DNA of 64,000 bases, taken from Chondrosia reniformis (lineage: Eukaryota; Porifera; Demospongiae; Chondrillida; Chondrillidae). A program made the position numbers and the translations under genes. Shown piece by piece: positions 43,401 to 58,400 of the stretch. The stretch covers positions 5,760,501 through 5,824,500 of the forward strand of contig OX359193.1 of assembly GCA_947172415.1 (NCBI GenBank), given 5' to 3'. The notes beneath the pieces were generated by a model that saw only the letters and a list, made by a program, of their open reading frames with translations, made no database searches and had not been told where the DNA came from. Positions within the stretch are counted from its first letter, which is position 1, and each line of letters opens with the position of its first letter.

Positions 43401-46400
43401 AATTATTGTGCCTGACTAGCCCAACTCTCATTTGATTACTATGTACAATATGTACGTACAGTATATATGAAATGTGCTGCAGGTAATGAACCACAACATG
43501 GAGCAGAGATGTGGCTATATACTGCTACACATTGAACCTCTTGCCAAGGCCATCCATGATAGTGCTCGTCTTTGGGTTACCTCCTTGGGAAAGTACCTCA
43601 GTGAATCTGCTCTTGTTACCATGACAACCTTAAAGGAGGAAATGCAAGTGTGTTTGTATACATATTAGGAAAACATAAAGTATAGAAAATTAACTAATAT
43701 GTTTCAAGCCATACCTGAGCACAAGGGAAGGTTTTGGCTTTGCCAAAGGGCACATACATTGTGTTGAATATGATGAAATAGGATCTACATACATGTACAT
43801 TTTCTATGAGATGTCTATATGCTACTCATACATACTCATACATAGATACAATACATATACATACTCATACATAGATACAATACATATACGTACTGTGCAT
43901 AGATACAATACATATACGTACTGTGCATAGATACAATACATATACGTACTGTGCATAGATACAATACATATACGTACTGTGCATACAACAGTATACGTAC
44001 ATGGTACATTGAATGTCTATTGGGCACTACTTAAGCCTTCAATACTCCATCTAACTGTTTCTCATTGCAGCAATTATCAAAGGACTTGACTACAGACCCT
44101 GATTCACTAGAAAGCCTTAAGTTTGTCCTCAGTGTGATTGCAAAAATTAGAGATATGTCCCTTGATGTGGAACTGAAGTACAGAGACATTCAAGAGAGAT
44201 ACAGAACACTTTTAATGTACAACATTCAAGTACGTATGTAGTTTGCATATACGTATGTGTGTGTATTGATGTAGGTAGGTATGTGTATGAGGGAGAAAGT
44301 GAGTGTTCTAAAAGTGTTCAGTTTGATTTGGTGGAGCAATTCTGTGATTATGAATGTAGGGATGGTACTGGTATGTACATATATGTATGAATTCATGTGT
44401 GTAGGTGCCAGATTCTGAGTTATATCTCAGTGGTGCTTGTAAGCCTCCTCCAGTTGAGATTGAAGCTGTAGAGGATGGAAGATCTCCCTCCCTCTGTTCT
44501 GCTGTGTCTCTGGAAGAAATGTGGAACAAGCTATTCTATGAGGCAAAGCACAGAGACAGGAGTTTGGTGACAGTAAAGAAGAAGTTTACTGTGGTGAGTA
44601 GCTGTGTCCTTGTGTCACATTATGACTCTTGTCAACATAACCTTTAGTTTTGTAAAGTACTGTACTATGTATGTACTTATCTACATAGATTACTCAAGAG
44701 CAGGTAGATGATTTTACTGTAGCTGTCATTAAGTTTAATGAGAAATTCAAATCTGAGGGACCTGGCTCAGTTGGGGCAGATTTGGACAAAGGTGAGTCAC
44801 CTTTCCACTTAATTACTAACATAGCTTTGTAGGATTCATGTTTACCTCAAAGTAATATTGCAACATGGGCCAGGCAGCCATATGTGAATATTGTAAGGTT
44901 TTACTGAAGCTGACACACATCATCTCCTGGGATGTTTGGCAAATTGACAGCCTGCACCTCAAGTACCTGTAAAACCTTGTACCATTGTCATAGTCAAGTA
45001 CTATAACCATATAGAATAACTCCCAACAACTATGTATTGGCATAATTGAGAGAGTGAGGCTGAATGACTACAGTACATTCGTATGATTGTAATTTGCATG
45101 AAGGAATAAACTGACCAGAAGTTAATATAAAACTATATGTGGACATGTAATACAGCTGTAACTCCCAGTTTAATACATTAAAATATATTGTAACATGTGT
45201 ATTAGTTTTGGATGCTTTTGTGCCTAAGCATTGGGCAGCCAATGAGTATGGCATTATATGATGATATATGTACAGTATACATATACATACTGTACGTATA
45301 TTATATTAGGTTACTACATGTGTCACACTTAATAGTGTGGTATTGTATTGTATTGCACCATCAGAGAAGTGGCTGATTGGGGCATGCTTTGCTGCTGTCC
45401 AGACATCCTGGCTGCACTTTGAAGCCTTCCATGTGTTAGTCACTGGAATCAGAGGTATCAGAATGCCAATTGGATGATAGATGTTGTTGTGTGTACAGCA
45501 ATGGAACCAATGGTGTGACCTTCAGTAGGAGGGAGCTACACAAATCTATCATCACTGGGAATGGAGACATTTGAATGTAGTGCTTAATGCTTTCGGGATG
45601 CAGATGTAGATAGACATGTATTTGTGTTTGGTCCCACATACGTATGTCTCTCAGTAAGGATGATCTGATCACGAACTACATTTGTTATTCATGCTACTAA
45701 ACAAATTGGTAGCTGGAATACATAGCAAGAATGCCCTCTGTTGTTCAACCACATGTTATGTCAATCCTATTATTTTGACTGTGGTTAGACTTTGAATGGC
45801 TTAAAGTGTTATAAAAGCATATGCCACAATAGGAAAAGCAGCCAGAATGCAGTTAAAGTTGTCTTGGATCCTTCTTCTAGCACTGAAGACTGTCTTGACA
45901 TCTCCCTTGGGAGGTGATATTTATCAAGAAGCTACCTTGGAAAGGTCTGAAGAGCTAAGGAACAAAGACCTAGAGGATCTGGAGATATCTGCTCCAAAAG
46001 AGGAAACTCATTCCTTTACTTCTGAAAAAGTTGATAAGAATCGCTGGGTGTCAATTGACAAATATGGAATTAAAAGGGAATCAAGCGACAGTGAAGTGAT
46101 TCAGATCCTCCAAAAGGCAGCAAACATCCAATCCAGTGTGGCAACTGAGCCATCTCAACCTTTGCATCATCAAGTATCTAAGCGAATCATAGTTGGCACT
46201 GATGATCGTTTTCCTGGTTCTACAGCAGCATATCCTGGTCGTGCTACTGGCTTCCTAATGAGTGGCTGCACTGCCTTCCTGATAGGTCCTTATCATGCTG
46301 TTACTGCTGGTCACTGTGTGTATGGTTTAGGAGGATGGAAAGTTAGTCAAGATGACTTGGACTTGGACCTTCGAAGAGACTGTGGTCGAGAGGGGTATTA

Positions 46401-49400
46401 TATGGAATGGGAGCAGGCATGGGTACTAAATGGGTGGTTATATGGCTTTGATTTTAACTATGACATGGCATTTATCCTCTATAATGAAAATACCCGCAGT
46501 AGAGACTGGTTGGGAATTGCTTATGAAAGGGATCTGCCTAGCGAATCTCTACTCTGTGGATACCCATCTGATAAGACTAGATGGAACATTTGCCCTCCTA
46601 ACTGTTTCTATTGCAGTAGTTGTTCCTCTCCCTATTCATCTCATTGTACCCCAACTTGTACGTACTCTGGATTGATTCTTAACTGTACGCGTACGCTAAC
46701 ATGTCGCAGGATTTCACACTACTGTGATTCAGTTGGCGGATATTCAGGTGGTCCATTCTACATGTACAGTCCTACTTACAGCTACTGGCTAGCTTATGGG
46801 GTTCAGTCCAGTGGGGATAATGCCACCAATTATGCTGTACAATTTACACCAGATCGTATTATGCTGTTGAGAAACTTCACATGCTACAATGGAGGATACA
46901 ACTGTGATTGAGTGAACTCATGAAACCTTATTTTGATATCATTTTCTAACTACTATTATGGTGTCAGCTTTATAGTTGTAGTAGATTCCTAGTAAACAAC
47001 ATTTTTCTTTCAAATGTAACAAATCCTTTCTCCATTAAACAACAATTCATGTGTGTATTTTGAAATTAATTGGATGTAGTCAACTAACTAGTAGCTACCG
47101 TATGTACGTATATGGACGATAGTGTTCTTTAGTAGCTGTTTCATTTTACTTTTTCTATCCTACATTTGTACAAATAAAACTTCAAGTTGAGGATGAACAT
47201 TATTTATTGATGAAACCTGCGTACGTATGTAGAAAACTAATTGAGATAAGAAATAGTCTGCCTGATATGGTCATTGCTTTTAAGGATGTTGATGTAGTTT
47301 ATAATGTTTAAAGTGCATTTGTGTGAATGAGTTTTCCGAAACACTACTATTCCCATACCTTGTGTGTATACAGATACACAAAGTACACTTGTATGAGTGC
47401 TTAAAAATTTAAATAACGAAACCTAATATATGTATTCTAAATATTAACAATGCAGCCATATTGAAATTTTATATAAGCCAGCGAATGGTAATAACTTGTA
47501 GCTACGTAGTTGTAAATAGCTATAATAAAGCTTATCCATATACATATAATAATAAGAAGAAGAAGAAGAAGAATAATGACTATTAGAGTGACAATCAGTA
47601 ATCTGACCAGCCAAAATAGGCTTACTAGTCACAAAAATTGGTATATATAGGACAGTAGGTTTCCAGATCTTGTTTATCTATTATTTGTACTTTAAAACAA
47701 ATTTGCTATTTACATTTCATTTTATCCATACTTCACTGTATGTGTAATGTATGCACTGTTAAATGTGGCTGTACCATATGTACATACATACACAGAGCTT
47801 CAGTTTGATCTTTTCTTACAGCTGTTGTTTTGCTGAAACAGTTTCAGAAAGATTTTGCTGTTCAGGATAAGCAGCGTCAAGAGCTCTGTAATGCAGAGAA
47901 GCTGTTTGACCTTCATATCACTGCATATCCCGCCCTTGTGGAGGTGGACAGAGAAATGAACCAGTACTCAAAGATCCTGGATATTTATGTATCCCAAAAA
48001 GTGAGGCACTCTCTTTACTGCATTAGCATGCACAAAACACTTAAAAGTACATACGTACACAGAAGAATAGAAGAAGAAGGAGAAAACTCTTGTATCCTCA
48101 TCCCAAGCTCTCACTAGTTCCTTATAGGCCTTTACGCTAATGTAGATGAAGCATGTAAGAAACATGGTGTGTTAGATTATTCACATATATGTATACATAC
48201 GTATGTATTTATTTATGTGCATACCTTAAGGCTACTAATTTTAGCGGTTTGAATAGGCTGGTATTTGGCGGGTACTAATTTTAGCGATTTTCCATTACTG
48301 TGTGTATTAAATTTAGCAATTTAATATGAGATTATTATAGAACATATGCAGATCCAGATAAGCAAGTATAAGAATTCAACACTGAAATCAAAGTGACTGT
48401 GCAGTAAATGAAGTACTACGTACGTGCGCAACATGAAAGGAACAATTGCTATGATCGATACGCTATAGCCGCTACGAAACAACTCCCACGCTTCCTTACC
48501 GAATCTGTTGTTGGTCATTTGCCTCGATGGCTCGGACGGAGAAGGCACAGATGGCTCGGACGGAGAAGGCACAGATGGCTCGGACAGAGAAGGCACAGAT
48601 GACTCGGATGGAGAAGGCACAGATGACTCGGACGGAGGAGACACAGATGACTCGGACGGAGGAGACATATTGGAGATAGACGTTTCAAACGGACACAGAA
48701 ATAACCTGTTACTGTACTAACTTAGCGATCATTTTTATTTGCAAAGACAATTTTTTGCGGGTACAATTTTTAGCGATTATGGGATTGCTCGCTAAATTCG
48801 CTAAAATTATGTAATACCTGTTAAAATAAGTAACCTTAAGGTAATATAGGTGTGAAGCGCAGATAAATACGTATGTGGTATTTATACATCTCAGAGCCAA
48901 TACATTGTACATGTCTACCTACTGCCTGTACTAGGTTGCACGTGAGGAGTGGTCCAGTACACTTTGGGCTGATTTGGATATTGAGAAGTTGACTGTTGGC
49001 ATTGAGGAATTCATGAAGAGATTAAGACGTCTGCCAAAGGAAGTCAAAGCTCTCCCTTTGTGCAGGATCCTGGAGGAGAGATTGAAGGAGTTTAAAGACT
49101 CCATTCCTCTCTTTGCTGATCTAAAGAGTGAAGCTCTAAGAGAACGTCACTGGCAAAAATTGATGGAAACAACAAAGAAGAACTTTGACATGAATCCTAA
49201 AACATTTACCTTGGAAAATCTTTTTGCAATGGAACTTCATAATTTTGCTGAAGTTATTTCTGACATAGTTACGTCTGCCAACAAAGAGCTCAGTATAGAG
49301 AAAGGCATTCAAGAGGTTGTAGACACATGGAATGTCATGAAATTCACTACACACAAGTGAGGGATGATTACATACGTACATGTTCATGTGAAATTGAAGT

Positions 49401-52400
49401 GATAATCAATCAAACCACAAGTAATCACAAAGATCATGAAGGGGAAAAATGAAAGAAGCATTCGCTAGGAATTGTCCTACAATTGACACAGCAGTGCTTC
49501 ATTCGTGCTTCCCTCATATAACTACAAAGTAATTAGTCTCTGTTACACTAATTTTGGGTAGTCTTTTTATCAGAATGAGCTGATCATCAAATGCAAAAAG
49601 TAATTATGTACGTATGTATCATTAGAGGTCAACCCTTAATTTGTGGGCATATAATACCACAGCATGCTACAGTCCCATTCAGAGCTGCATCAAAGTACTG
49701 TTGCTACCTTGTGGCCTTTCCACCCTGTTAGATATGCTGTACTTGTGTGTATACATAGCTCACTCACCACAGGTAACTTGACTAGTTTAGTCAAGTACTC
49801 TTTTAGGTTTATTAAGTATGTCAGCATGTGGTATATTGTGGTATGTCTCCACAGGTATCTGAGAGGCACTGAAGAGAGAGGTATCATACTTGGTGCTATA
49901 GATGAGATCACCCAATCCCTGGAAGACAATGCAATGAACCTGCAGAGCATGGCTGCCTCACGATTTGTAGCACCATTCTTTGACAGAGTGCAAAAGTGGG
50001 AGAAATCGCTCTCTCATATCAGTGAGGTAGTTGAGGTAAGCAAAATAGCTTTACCTACGTATTTACATTAGATGTATGTACGTAGCTCTAGATTGACATA
50101 CAGTAACCTAATTAAAGTACATAGGTATAGACATATACTCTATGGACATGAGTGATATCTTTGTCTAAATGTACTAATTGTACAGATTTGGATGGTGGTG
50201 CAAAGAAAATGGATGTACTTAGAGAGTATCTTTCTTGCCGGAGACATCCGAGCTCAGCTGCCAGAAGAAGCAAAGAAATTTGATGTCATTGACAAAACAT
50301 TTAAGAAGGTGTGTAATTTATATATGCTATTAAACTGTATCTTTTGCTGTAGATTATGTGGTAGTGATTGAATACGTATGTATTTGTATTTACTTATACT
50401 TTACTGCTGCCATGTCGCTGTGTGCCTTGGTTCCTTTAGATTATGTCTGATACCTCAAAGAACCCAAAGTGCTTAGATGCCTGTCATGCAGCCAATCGAT
50501 TGCAAGATCTGGAGATGCTGAGTACTGGATTAGAGAAATGTCAAAAGAGCCTGAATGACTATCTAGACTCAAAGAGAAATGCCTTTCCACGTTTCTTCTT
50601 CATTTCTGATGATGAGTTGCTCTCTATCCTGGGTAGCCATGAATGTACTTGTGTGCAGGAACATATGATTAAGGTAGGTCTATTGAGACTCTGAGTTTGC
50701 CTGCTATTGAAACTTGGCAAATGTTGCCCTTCAACTATAGCTACCGTGTATCGAGAATTGAATGCGAGAGTAGAAGAGTGGTTAAAAGAATGCAAGATAA
50801 AGCTTAGGTGTATGGGACATGTATACGAAATTACTGAAGTGTCAAACCAATACATGTCAAAAGATGCACATCCAGTAAAAACTCACAATTTGCATTCTTT
50901 TGACACACACATTCAATTCCCGATATACGGTATATTGTATCCTCCCTTTGACATTTTCTAAAAGAAGCACTGCACGTGTTAGTAAGGTGTGAACACATAT
51001 TGCTTGCTATGCATGTCTCCCTGTAGATGTTTGACAATATAGCCAAATTGAGGTTTGTTGATGGATCCAATGGAGAACACAATGCTAATGCCATGCTGTC
51101 AGCTGAAGGGGAGATCATGGAATTTAGAACGGCCGTTGTAGCGGAGGGCAAGGTGGAAGACTGGATGACGGAGGTGCTTCAGGAGATGAGACGCACAAAC
51201 AGACTGATAACTAAAGAAGCAATCTTTAGATATTGTGAAGGAATGACTAGGTCAGATATTTATAACAGTAGCATTACATATTCATTGATGTGTACATATG
51301 TATGTTTGTACGTATGTGTATTGCTTATACCTGCTTCATAAAATCTTGGTAGTAACAGACTTAGCGATGTCTAATGAGGTTCCTAGCACATGTGTGATAT
51401 TGTCTCTTTAGAACTGAATGGATGTATCTCTATCAAGGAATGGTGATCTTAGCTTCTAATCAGGTTTGGTGGACCTGGGAGGTCGAGGATGTCTTTAGAA
51501 AGGTTAAGAAAGGAGACAAGATGGCCATGAAAAACTATGCCAAGAAGCTCCACTCCCAAATTGACCAACTTGTAGTTCAAGTAAGCTGTAAAGTATCTCC
51601 ACACTTGAAGAAATACAAACATTACCCATACGTACATGTACGTAGGTTCAGAGAGTATGGTTGGCCGAAAAAACATGGCCACCCTATTCAATGTATGTAT
51701 TTACATAATATATTGAAGAAAAAGTGAATAATCACTGGAAAGTATTAATGCTGACCAGCCAAGTGACCAAAGTCTTAACTTGCTTAGTGCAATTAACTCC
51801 CTTACTTCATATACGTACATGTAGGTCTATTATGTATATGCGCACACTTGACATGATTATAAACAGGTCCAGTATGTACCCTGTAACTGTTTGTTTAGGT
51901 AAGGTCACAACTGTCCAAGAATGACCGCAAGAAGTTTAACTCAGTGCTTATTGTGGATGTCCACAATAGAGACATCATTGACAGATTTGTCAGAGACAGG
52001 TACGTACACCTATAATGTACACAAATTTGGGTCTGGTACATATGTACGTACGTATATATATAAATAGGTATAACTAGTGTGGGTCTGGTACATATGTATA
52101 TACAAAGAATAAATACTATAAAAACATTCAAAAATGAAGTTAAAAATAGGGATGGCACTATAACAGTGATTAGCACATCTAGAAAAAGTAACGAAACAAG
52201 AAAGTGATCATATGGTAAGGCTAACATTGCAGAAGTGGCATACTGAAACTTAACTATACACATCACATCTATGTTGGGGTGCATCATGGATATACTAGAA
52301 GTAGGGATCGAAAAAAGAAGGAATTTCAGAATTTGGCCAATTTCGGTTAAACCACTTTGCGAAGGTTGTAGAGCTTTGAAATATGTGTTGGCGTTTAGAA

Positions 52401-55400
52401 AAGCATGCAAAAACGACTGCAAACACTCAAATGCAACCGAAAATCCCATCGTTGTTGATTTATGAGGTGTTAATTGATAATACATTGAATAGGACGGCCA
52501 TGTTTTTTCCGGCCATCCCTACTTATAGAGTACTGCCGTACTCTCTGATAAATATGTATAACAAGTGTGGGTCTGATACATACGTATATACATACGTAAG
52601 TAGGTACGTACTATACCAAATGTGGTTCTGGTATATAAGATAAATCAATACATAAAGATGTCATACAGAAGAAAACTAATAAATTGTAATTGCTAACTTT
52701 TTGATTCCTTACCCTATACTGATCCACATTAGTATATACGTACTTCCGGGAAACTCCATTGTGATACATTACATATTAATCATTACATACCTACATACAT
52801 ATATACTCATTCATTACTATATCTGAGGCTTTGCACTTAGTTAAGTACATATTCATGTAGATTGTAAATAATTGAAAAAGTTTTTTTGCCATACATATGT
52901 ACTGTACTTATGACAGCTCTATCAATCTTTGTGTTTCAGTATAATGGAAGCCAAGGAATTTGAGTGGGAGTCACAGTTGAGGTTCTACTGGGAAAAGGAC
53001 GATGATGATCTTGTTGTCCGACAGTGCACTGGATCATTCTACTATGGCTATGAGTACATGGGATTGAATGGAAGGCTTGTCATTACTCCACTAACTGACA
53101 GAATCTACCTTACCCTGACACAGGTAAAGTGATCATCACAATCGTACATCCATCTACTCTCTCACCCTTCCTTCCATCTACATACATACCTCCCCTTCTG
53201 CCTCCCTCCAGGCTCTATCTATGCAGTTAGGTGGAGCTCCGGCTGGTCCTGCTGGTACTGGTAAAACAGAGACAGTGAAAGACTTGGCCAAAGCATTGGG
53301 TTTGCTATGTGTAGTTACCAACTGTGGTGAAGGTATGGACTACAAAGCTGTTGGAAAGATCTTCTCTGGTCTAGCGCAGTGTGGTGCTTGGGGTTGCTTT
53401 GATGAATTTAATCGTATTGATGTGTCAGTGTTGTCAGTGATTTCTACTCAGCTGAAGACCATTCAAATGGGTTTGGTGAACAATCTAAAGAGATTTACAG
53501 TAAGTGATGCACGGTAGTTTGTGGATTTAAATAGTGGCCTTCACTCAAGCAATGAAGTACTACATTCAAAGATTTTTTAAAATGTTGTGATATGTCAGTA
53601 GATGAAAAATCTAAGATGCCATTTTCCTACATGCTATATGCCTATTCTGTAAAAGAGCCTATAGGGGAACTAAACCTGAAGAGAGCTTTGGATGAAGATA
53701 CAGGAGTCTTTTCTTCCTTCTTTTCCCTGCTTTCATCTTCTTCTCCACTGGGTCAGACAGCCGTTTTTGGGAATTCCACCCTTCATCAGTGATCCTGGGA
53801 GGGAGTCTTTGTCTTTTTCTTAACTTGATCTTCTGTGAATCCTTGTATGTAATGTATAATGTAATGTATAATGTAATGGTTATTTTTTCTTTCTAAAGTT
53901 TGAAGGGGTTGAGATTGCTCTTGATAGTCGCATTGGTATTTTCATCACCATGAACCCTGGTTATGCTGGCCGTACAGAGCTGCCAGAGAGTGTGAAGGCC
54001 CTCTTTAGACCAGTTGTGGTGATCGTACCAGACCTGCAACAGATCTGTGAGATCATGCTGTTCTCAGAGGGATTCCTCCTGGCCAAGGTACTTGCCAAGA
54101 AGATGACAGTTTTGTACAAACTTGCTAAAGAGCAGTTATCAAGACAGTACCACTATGATTTTGGTCTGCGTGCTCTGAAGGCAGTGTTGGTAATGGCTGG
54201 GGAACTAAAAAGAGGTTCCCCCGATTTGAGTGAGGTATGTTAGTATGTACAGGCATGCATGATCTTAAGTGATATACTTTTTGAAGAATCAAATCTCTAC
54301 CAAGCTAATCTTCCCAGTCATATGTAGTCATGTTCCTATGAATACATGTGTATTCAAGTGCTATTAAACAGTTGTGTTCTATTATTATTATTCTGTACAT
54401 ACAGTACGTACCTAAGCATGTGTGTATTTTGTACTTGTATTTCTGTATAGGATGTGGTATTGATGAGAGCTCTTCGTGACATGAACTTACCCAAATTTGT
54501 TTTTGATGACGTACCTCTGTTTCTGGGTCTGATTGGTGACCTGTTTCCTGGGCTGGACTGTCCCCGTGTGAGGTACCCAAGCTTTAATGATGCTGTGGAG
54601 CAGGTCCTAGCAGACAACAAGTACATTGAACTGGCAGTTCAGGTACATTATTATATGGGCCATTAGGGTACATACATGTGATAATTGAATGAGTGTCTGT
54701 ATAGGCGGACAAAGTGGTTCAGTTGTATGAGACAATGCTAACCAGGCACACAGTAATGGTTGTTGGACCAACCGGAGGTGGAAAGTCAGTAGTCATTCAC
54801 ACCCTGTGCCAGGCACAAACCAGGTTAGTCAGTACCTATATGTTGTACTGTATGTACATCAGTACAGAATAAACACTATAATCATAAGTTGTACCTTTTT
54901 GTACATGTTTGAGTAGCAATTCCTTTACTAGCAGTTTTTCTGTGTATGAATAATCTAATACATCATTTTCCTATATGCTATGCCTGTACTCTGTAATAAA
55001 TTAAAAGGTCTATAGGGAACTAACTAGGTGAGAGCTTGGGATGAGGATACAGGAGTCTTCTCTTTCTTCTTTTGCTCCACTGGGCCAGATAGCTGTTTCT
55101 GAAAATTCCACCCTTCATCAGTGATCCTGGGAATCTTTGTCTTTTTCTTGATCTTTGTGAATCCTTGGCAGTGTATGTATGTTTACCTAACAAATGTGAT
55201 TTAACAGCCTACATATATGTTATGCTTTCCTTTAGACTTGGATTAGCTACCAAACTGTTCACCTTGAATCCTAAGGCTTGCTCTGTCATTGAGCTGTATG
55301 GTATACTTGACCCAATCACCCGCGATTGGACTGACGGCCTTCTCTCACACATCTTCCGTGAGATTAACCGACCCACTGAGAAGAACGAGAGGAGGTATGT

Positions 55401-58400
55401 GTTGTTTGATGGAGATGTAGACGCTCTCTGGGTGGAGAACATGAACTCTGTGATGGACGACAACAAGCTGCTTACCCTAGCAAATGGTGAACGTATCAGA
55501 CTGCAAAAGCACTGTGCCCTACTTGTGGAGGTACTACCACACACATGCCTACATATGAGTATTTCAAGTGATGTTTCAAATATAGTTTAACTATTCTAGT
55601 ACTTTAGCTCCATATACAGTGAAACCTACACTAAGTTCCCCTTTATAATACATTTTACTAAGTTCTACATTATACTAAGTTCCTCTTCAAAAAATTCTAT
55701 AATACTTTTGTCCCCTCTTGTGATATTTTCAAAAGACTTCCTGATGTCGTACTGTATGTAGGTATATGACTTGCAGTATGCTTCCCCCGCTACTGTGTCC
55801 AGATGTGGGATGGTGTATGTGGACCCCAAGAACCTGGGCTACCATCCCTACTGGCAGAGGTGGCTCTCAAGCACCATACCAAATAAGAATGATCAGGAGG
55901 AGCTGAACAAGTTCTTTAACAAGTATGTGGATACACTAATAGACCTGATCCTAGATGGTATCGTGGATGGGAGACAGGGAGAGAAGCTGAAGACCATTAT
56001 CCCAGTAACCAACTTGAACATGGTAAGGCTCTCCTGCATTGTATGTTGCATTATGTGGCCACTGACATATTAACCATGTCACTGAATTGCCTATGATGTC
56101 CTCACTGTTACGTAGCTAGTATAGTAGAGGTAATGCAGATGAGCAATCTCTGACTCAATGACGAAACATCAATGGCTACATAGGTTCAATTCTAAGCGAT
56201 TGCTTTTTCTTTCTTTATGCTTAACCGCCTTACCATGCCACTGATATATGGAACATGCCTTTATATGTACAAGACTGTGTATACAGTAGTTATTTTCCCT
56301 CTTTATGAGGTTTAACAATGATTATTGTACTTGTGGTTTGGTTATCACTTTGATTATCCATGAACCTTCTGTGTGTATGTATGTAGGTGCATCAGTTGAC
56401 CATGATGTTGGAGGCCATGCTGCCCATACCACACGATGAAACAGGGCTCTCCAAAGACACCACCCCATCAATGGGAATAAGCACAGCTGTACTCGAGAGC
56501 TTCTTCTTGATCAGCCTCTACTGGTCCCTGGGTGCCACACTGGTGGAGGAGAGTAGGGTCAGGTTTGATGAAATGGTCAAGAAGCTATCTCAGCTGCCTG
56601 TCAATACAGCTGAAGGTGTACATGTTGATGCAGGGGAAATCCCTATCAGTTTGGAGATGCTTTATGAGTACCATTTTAACCCAGACACACACAAATGGGT
56701 TCCTTGGAAAGACAAAGTTCCTGAATACCTGCACGATCCAGATAGAAAGTTCAATGAGATTCTGGTGCCTACTGTGGATACATTCAGAACAACCTGGCTT
56801 TTAGAACTGATGGTTAAAGTAAAGCGACCATGCCTTCTAGTTGGGGAGAGCGGGACTTCCAAAACAGCAACAGTTTCAAACTACCTCAGAACTGTTGATA
56901 AGGAAGCAAATGTCAGTGTTGTACAGTGTAACACGAAACGTATATCATATGACACTATCATCAGTATGTGCGTAGCTGTATATGGGATGGAACAACATAT
57001 CCACTAGTAAATCCAAGCATGTGAAAATAGTGTGAAATTTAAAATTTCATAGAGTTAGAAGGCTATTAAATTTCACAGGCTTTTCAATTTATTTCACAGC
57101 CCTATTTTATTGGACCATGTGAATTTTAAAACATAACAGCCCTGTAAAATGTTTGCCATAAACCTATTAGATAAAATGATGTATTCGGAACCATTGCACT
57201 CATACGTACATCATCTAACATACCTGTGCTTATTGTTTATTATGTACGTAGCTGTTGCTCAATATGAACTTCTCCTCTCGTACATCCTCAATGGACGTAC
57301 AAAGAACTGTGGAGGCTAATGTTGAAAAGAGAACCAAGGACTCCTTTGGTCCTCCCCCTGGAAAAAAGCTGATTGTCTTTATAGATGATATGAATATGCC
57401 AAAGGTACGTATAACCTACCCTACTGTATACTGTGTGAGTACTGTATGTACACTTATGAATATAAACATATTCTAAATGTATGTACTATCGGTGTTTGTA
57501 TACGGACATATGTATACGTAGGTTTACCAAATCCAAGAATTACATGATTGTCTTCTTTAGGTTGATACATATGGGACACAGCAGCCTATAGCTTTGCTGA
57601 AACTACTGTTGGAGAAAGGAGGAATGTATGACAGAGGCAAGGACCTTAACTGGAAGACATTCAAGGATATAATGTACCTAGCTGCCATGGGAAAAGTGAG
57701 TCATCACTCAAAAGGAAGTAATGATATAGTGACACAATACAGCAATTTGTTACATGTAGTTCTTGTCTTGGTCATTTAGCCTGGAGGTGGTCGCAATCCA
57801 GTTGATCCAAGGTTCATCTCCCTGTTCACTGTCTGCAACATGACATTCCCCTCACATGAATCCCTTTACAAGATATACCAAGCCATTCTCAAGGGACACT
57901 TGCAAGCCTTCAAGAAGGGTTAGCCACTAAGCAATCTACACCTCTCTGCACGTGTGTATACGTGTGTGTGTAAAGATATAAGCACCTACGTACATGATAT
58001 ACAACTGAAGGACTCACAAAAGTGTCTAAAAGAAGACAAAGATTCCCAGGATTGCTGGTGAAGGGTGGAATTCCCAGAAACAGGTGTCTGGTCCTGTGGA
58101 GAAGAAGAGAAGAAGTAGAAGGAGAAAAGCCTGTATCCTCATCCAAAGCTCTCACTAGATTTACGTAGTTCCCTATTATGCCTTTCACTCTATTATTCAT
58201 GAATGGATAGAAGTAGACTGAAGTATTGCCAAGCCGATGAGACTATGTCCTACTGAACTGCTAACAGTAATATATATATATATATACGTAGTCATACTCA
58301 TATATAATGTACATACACAGAAGTAATGTTAGGGAGGCTTGCCTATGTACAGTATCTGATAAGTACCGTATCGTTTGTACATGCATGTGTAGGTTTACAG

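Larger units (their letters stand above)
48230..48835. mobile_element. TTAA-flanked, piggyBac-like non-autonomous DNA transposon
   Basis: Terminal inverted repeats GGCTACTAATTTTAGC (left) and, read on the opposite strand, GGTTACTTATTTTAAC (right) are each preceded by TTAA (48226-48229 and 48836-48839). TTAA target duplication is the piggyBac hallmark. Subterminal copies of TTTTAGCGATT are scattered at both ends. There is no transposase; the interior holds a HIRAN-like fragment and a 24-bp minisatellite. Confidence 0.65.

Noticed and set aside
45360..45672. Possible small gene upstream of the nested protease
   Set aside because: Short frames on both strands with no splice partners, signal peptide or family similarity.
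50707..50961. 84-codon frame between DNAH10 exons
   Set aside because: The exons at 50673 and 51027 join in frame and match family continuity (QEHMIK then [10 protein letters not shown]); this lies in the intron.
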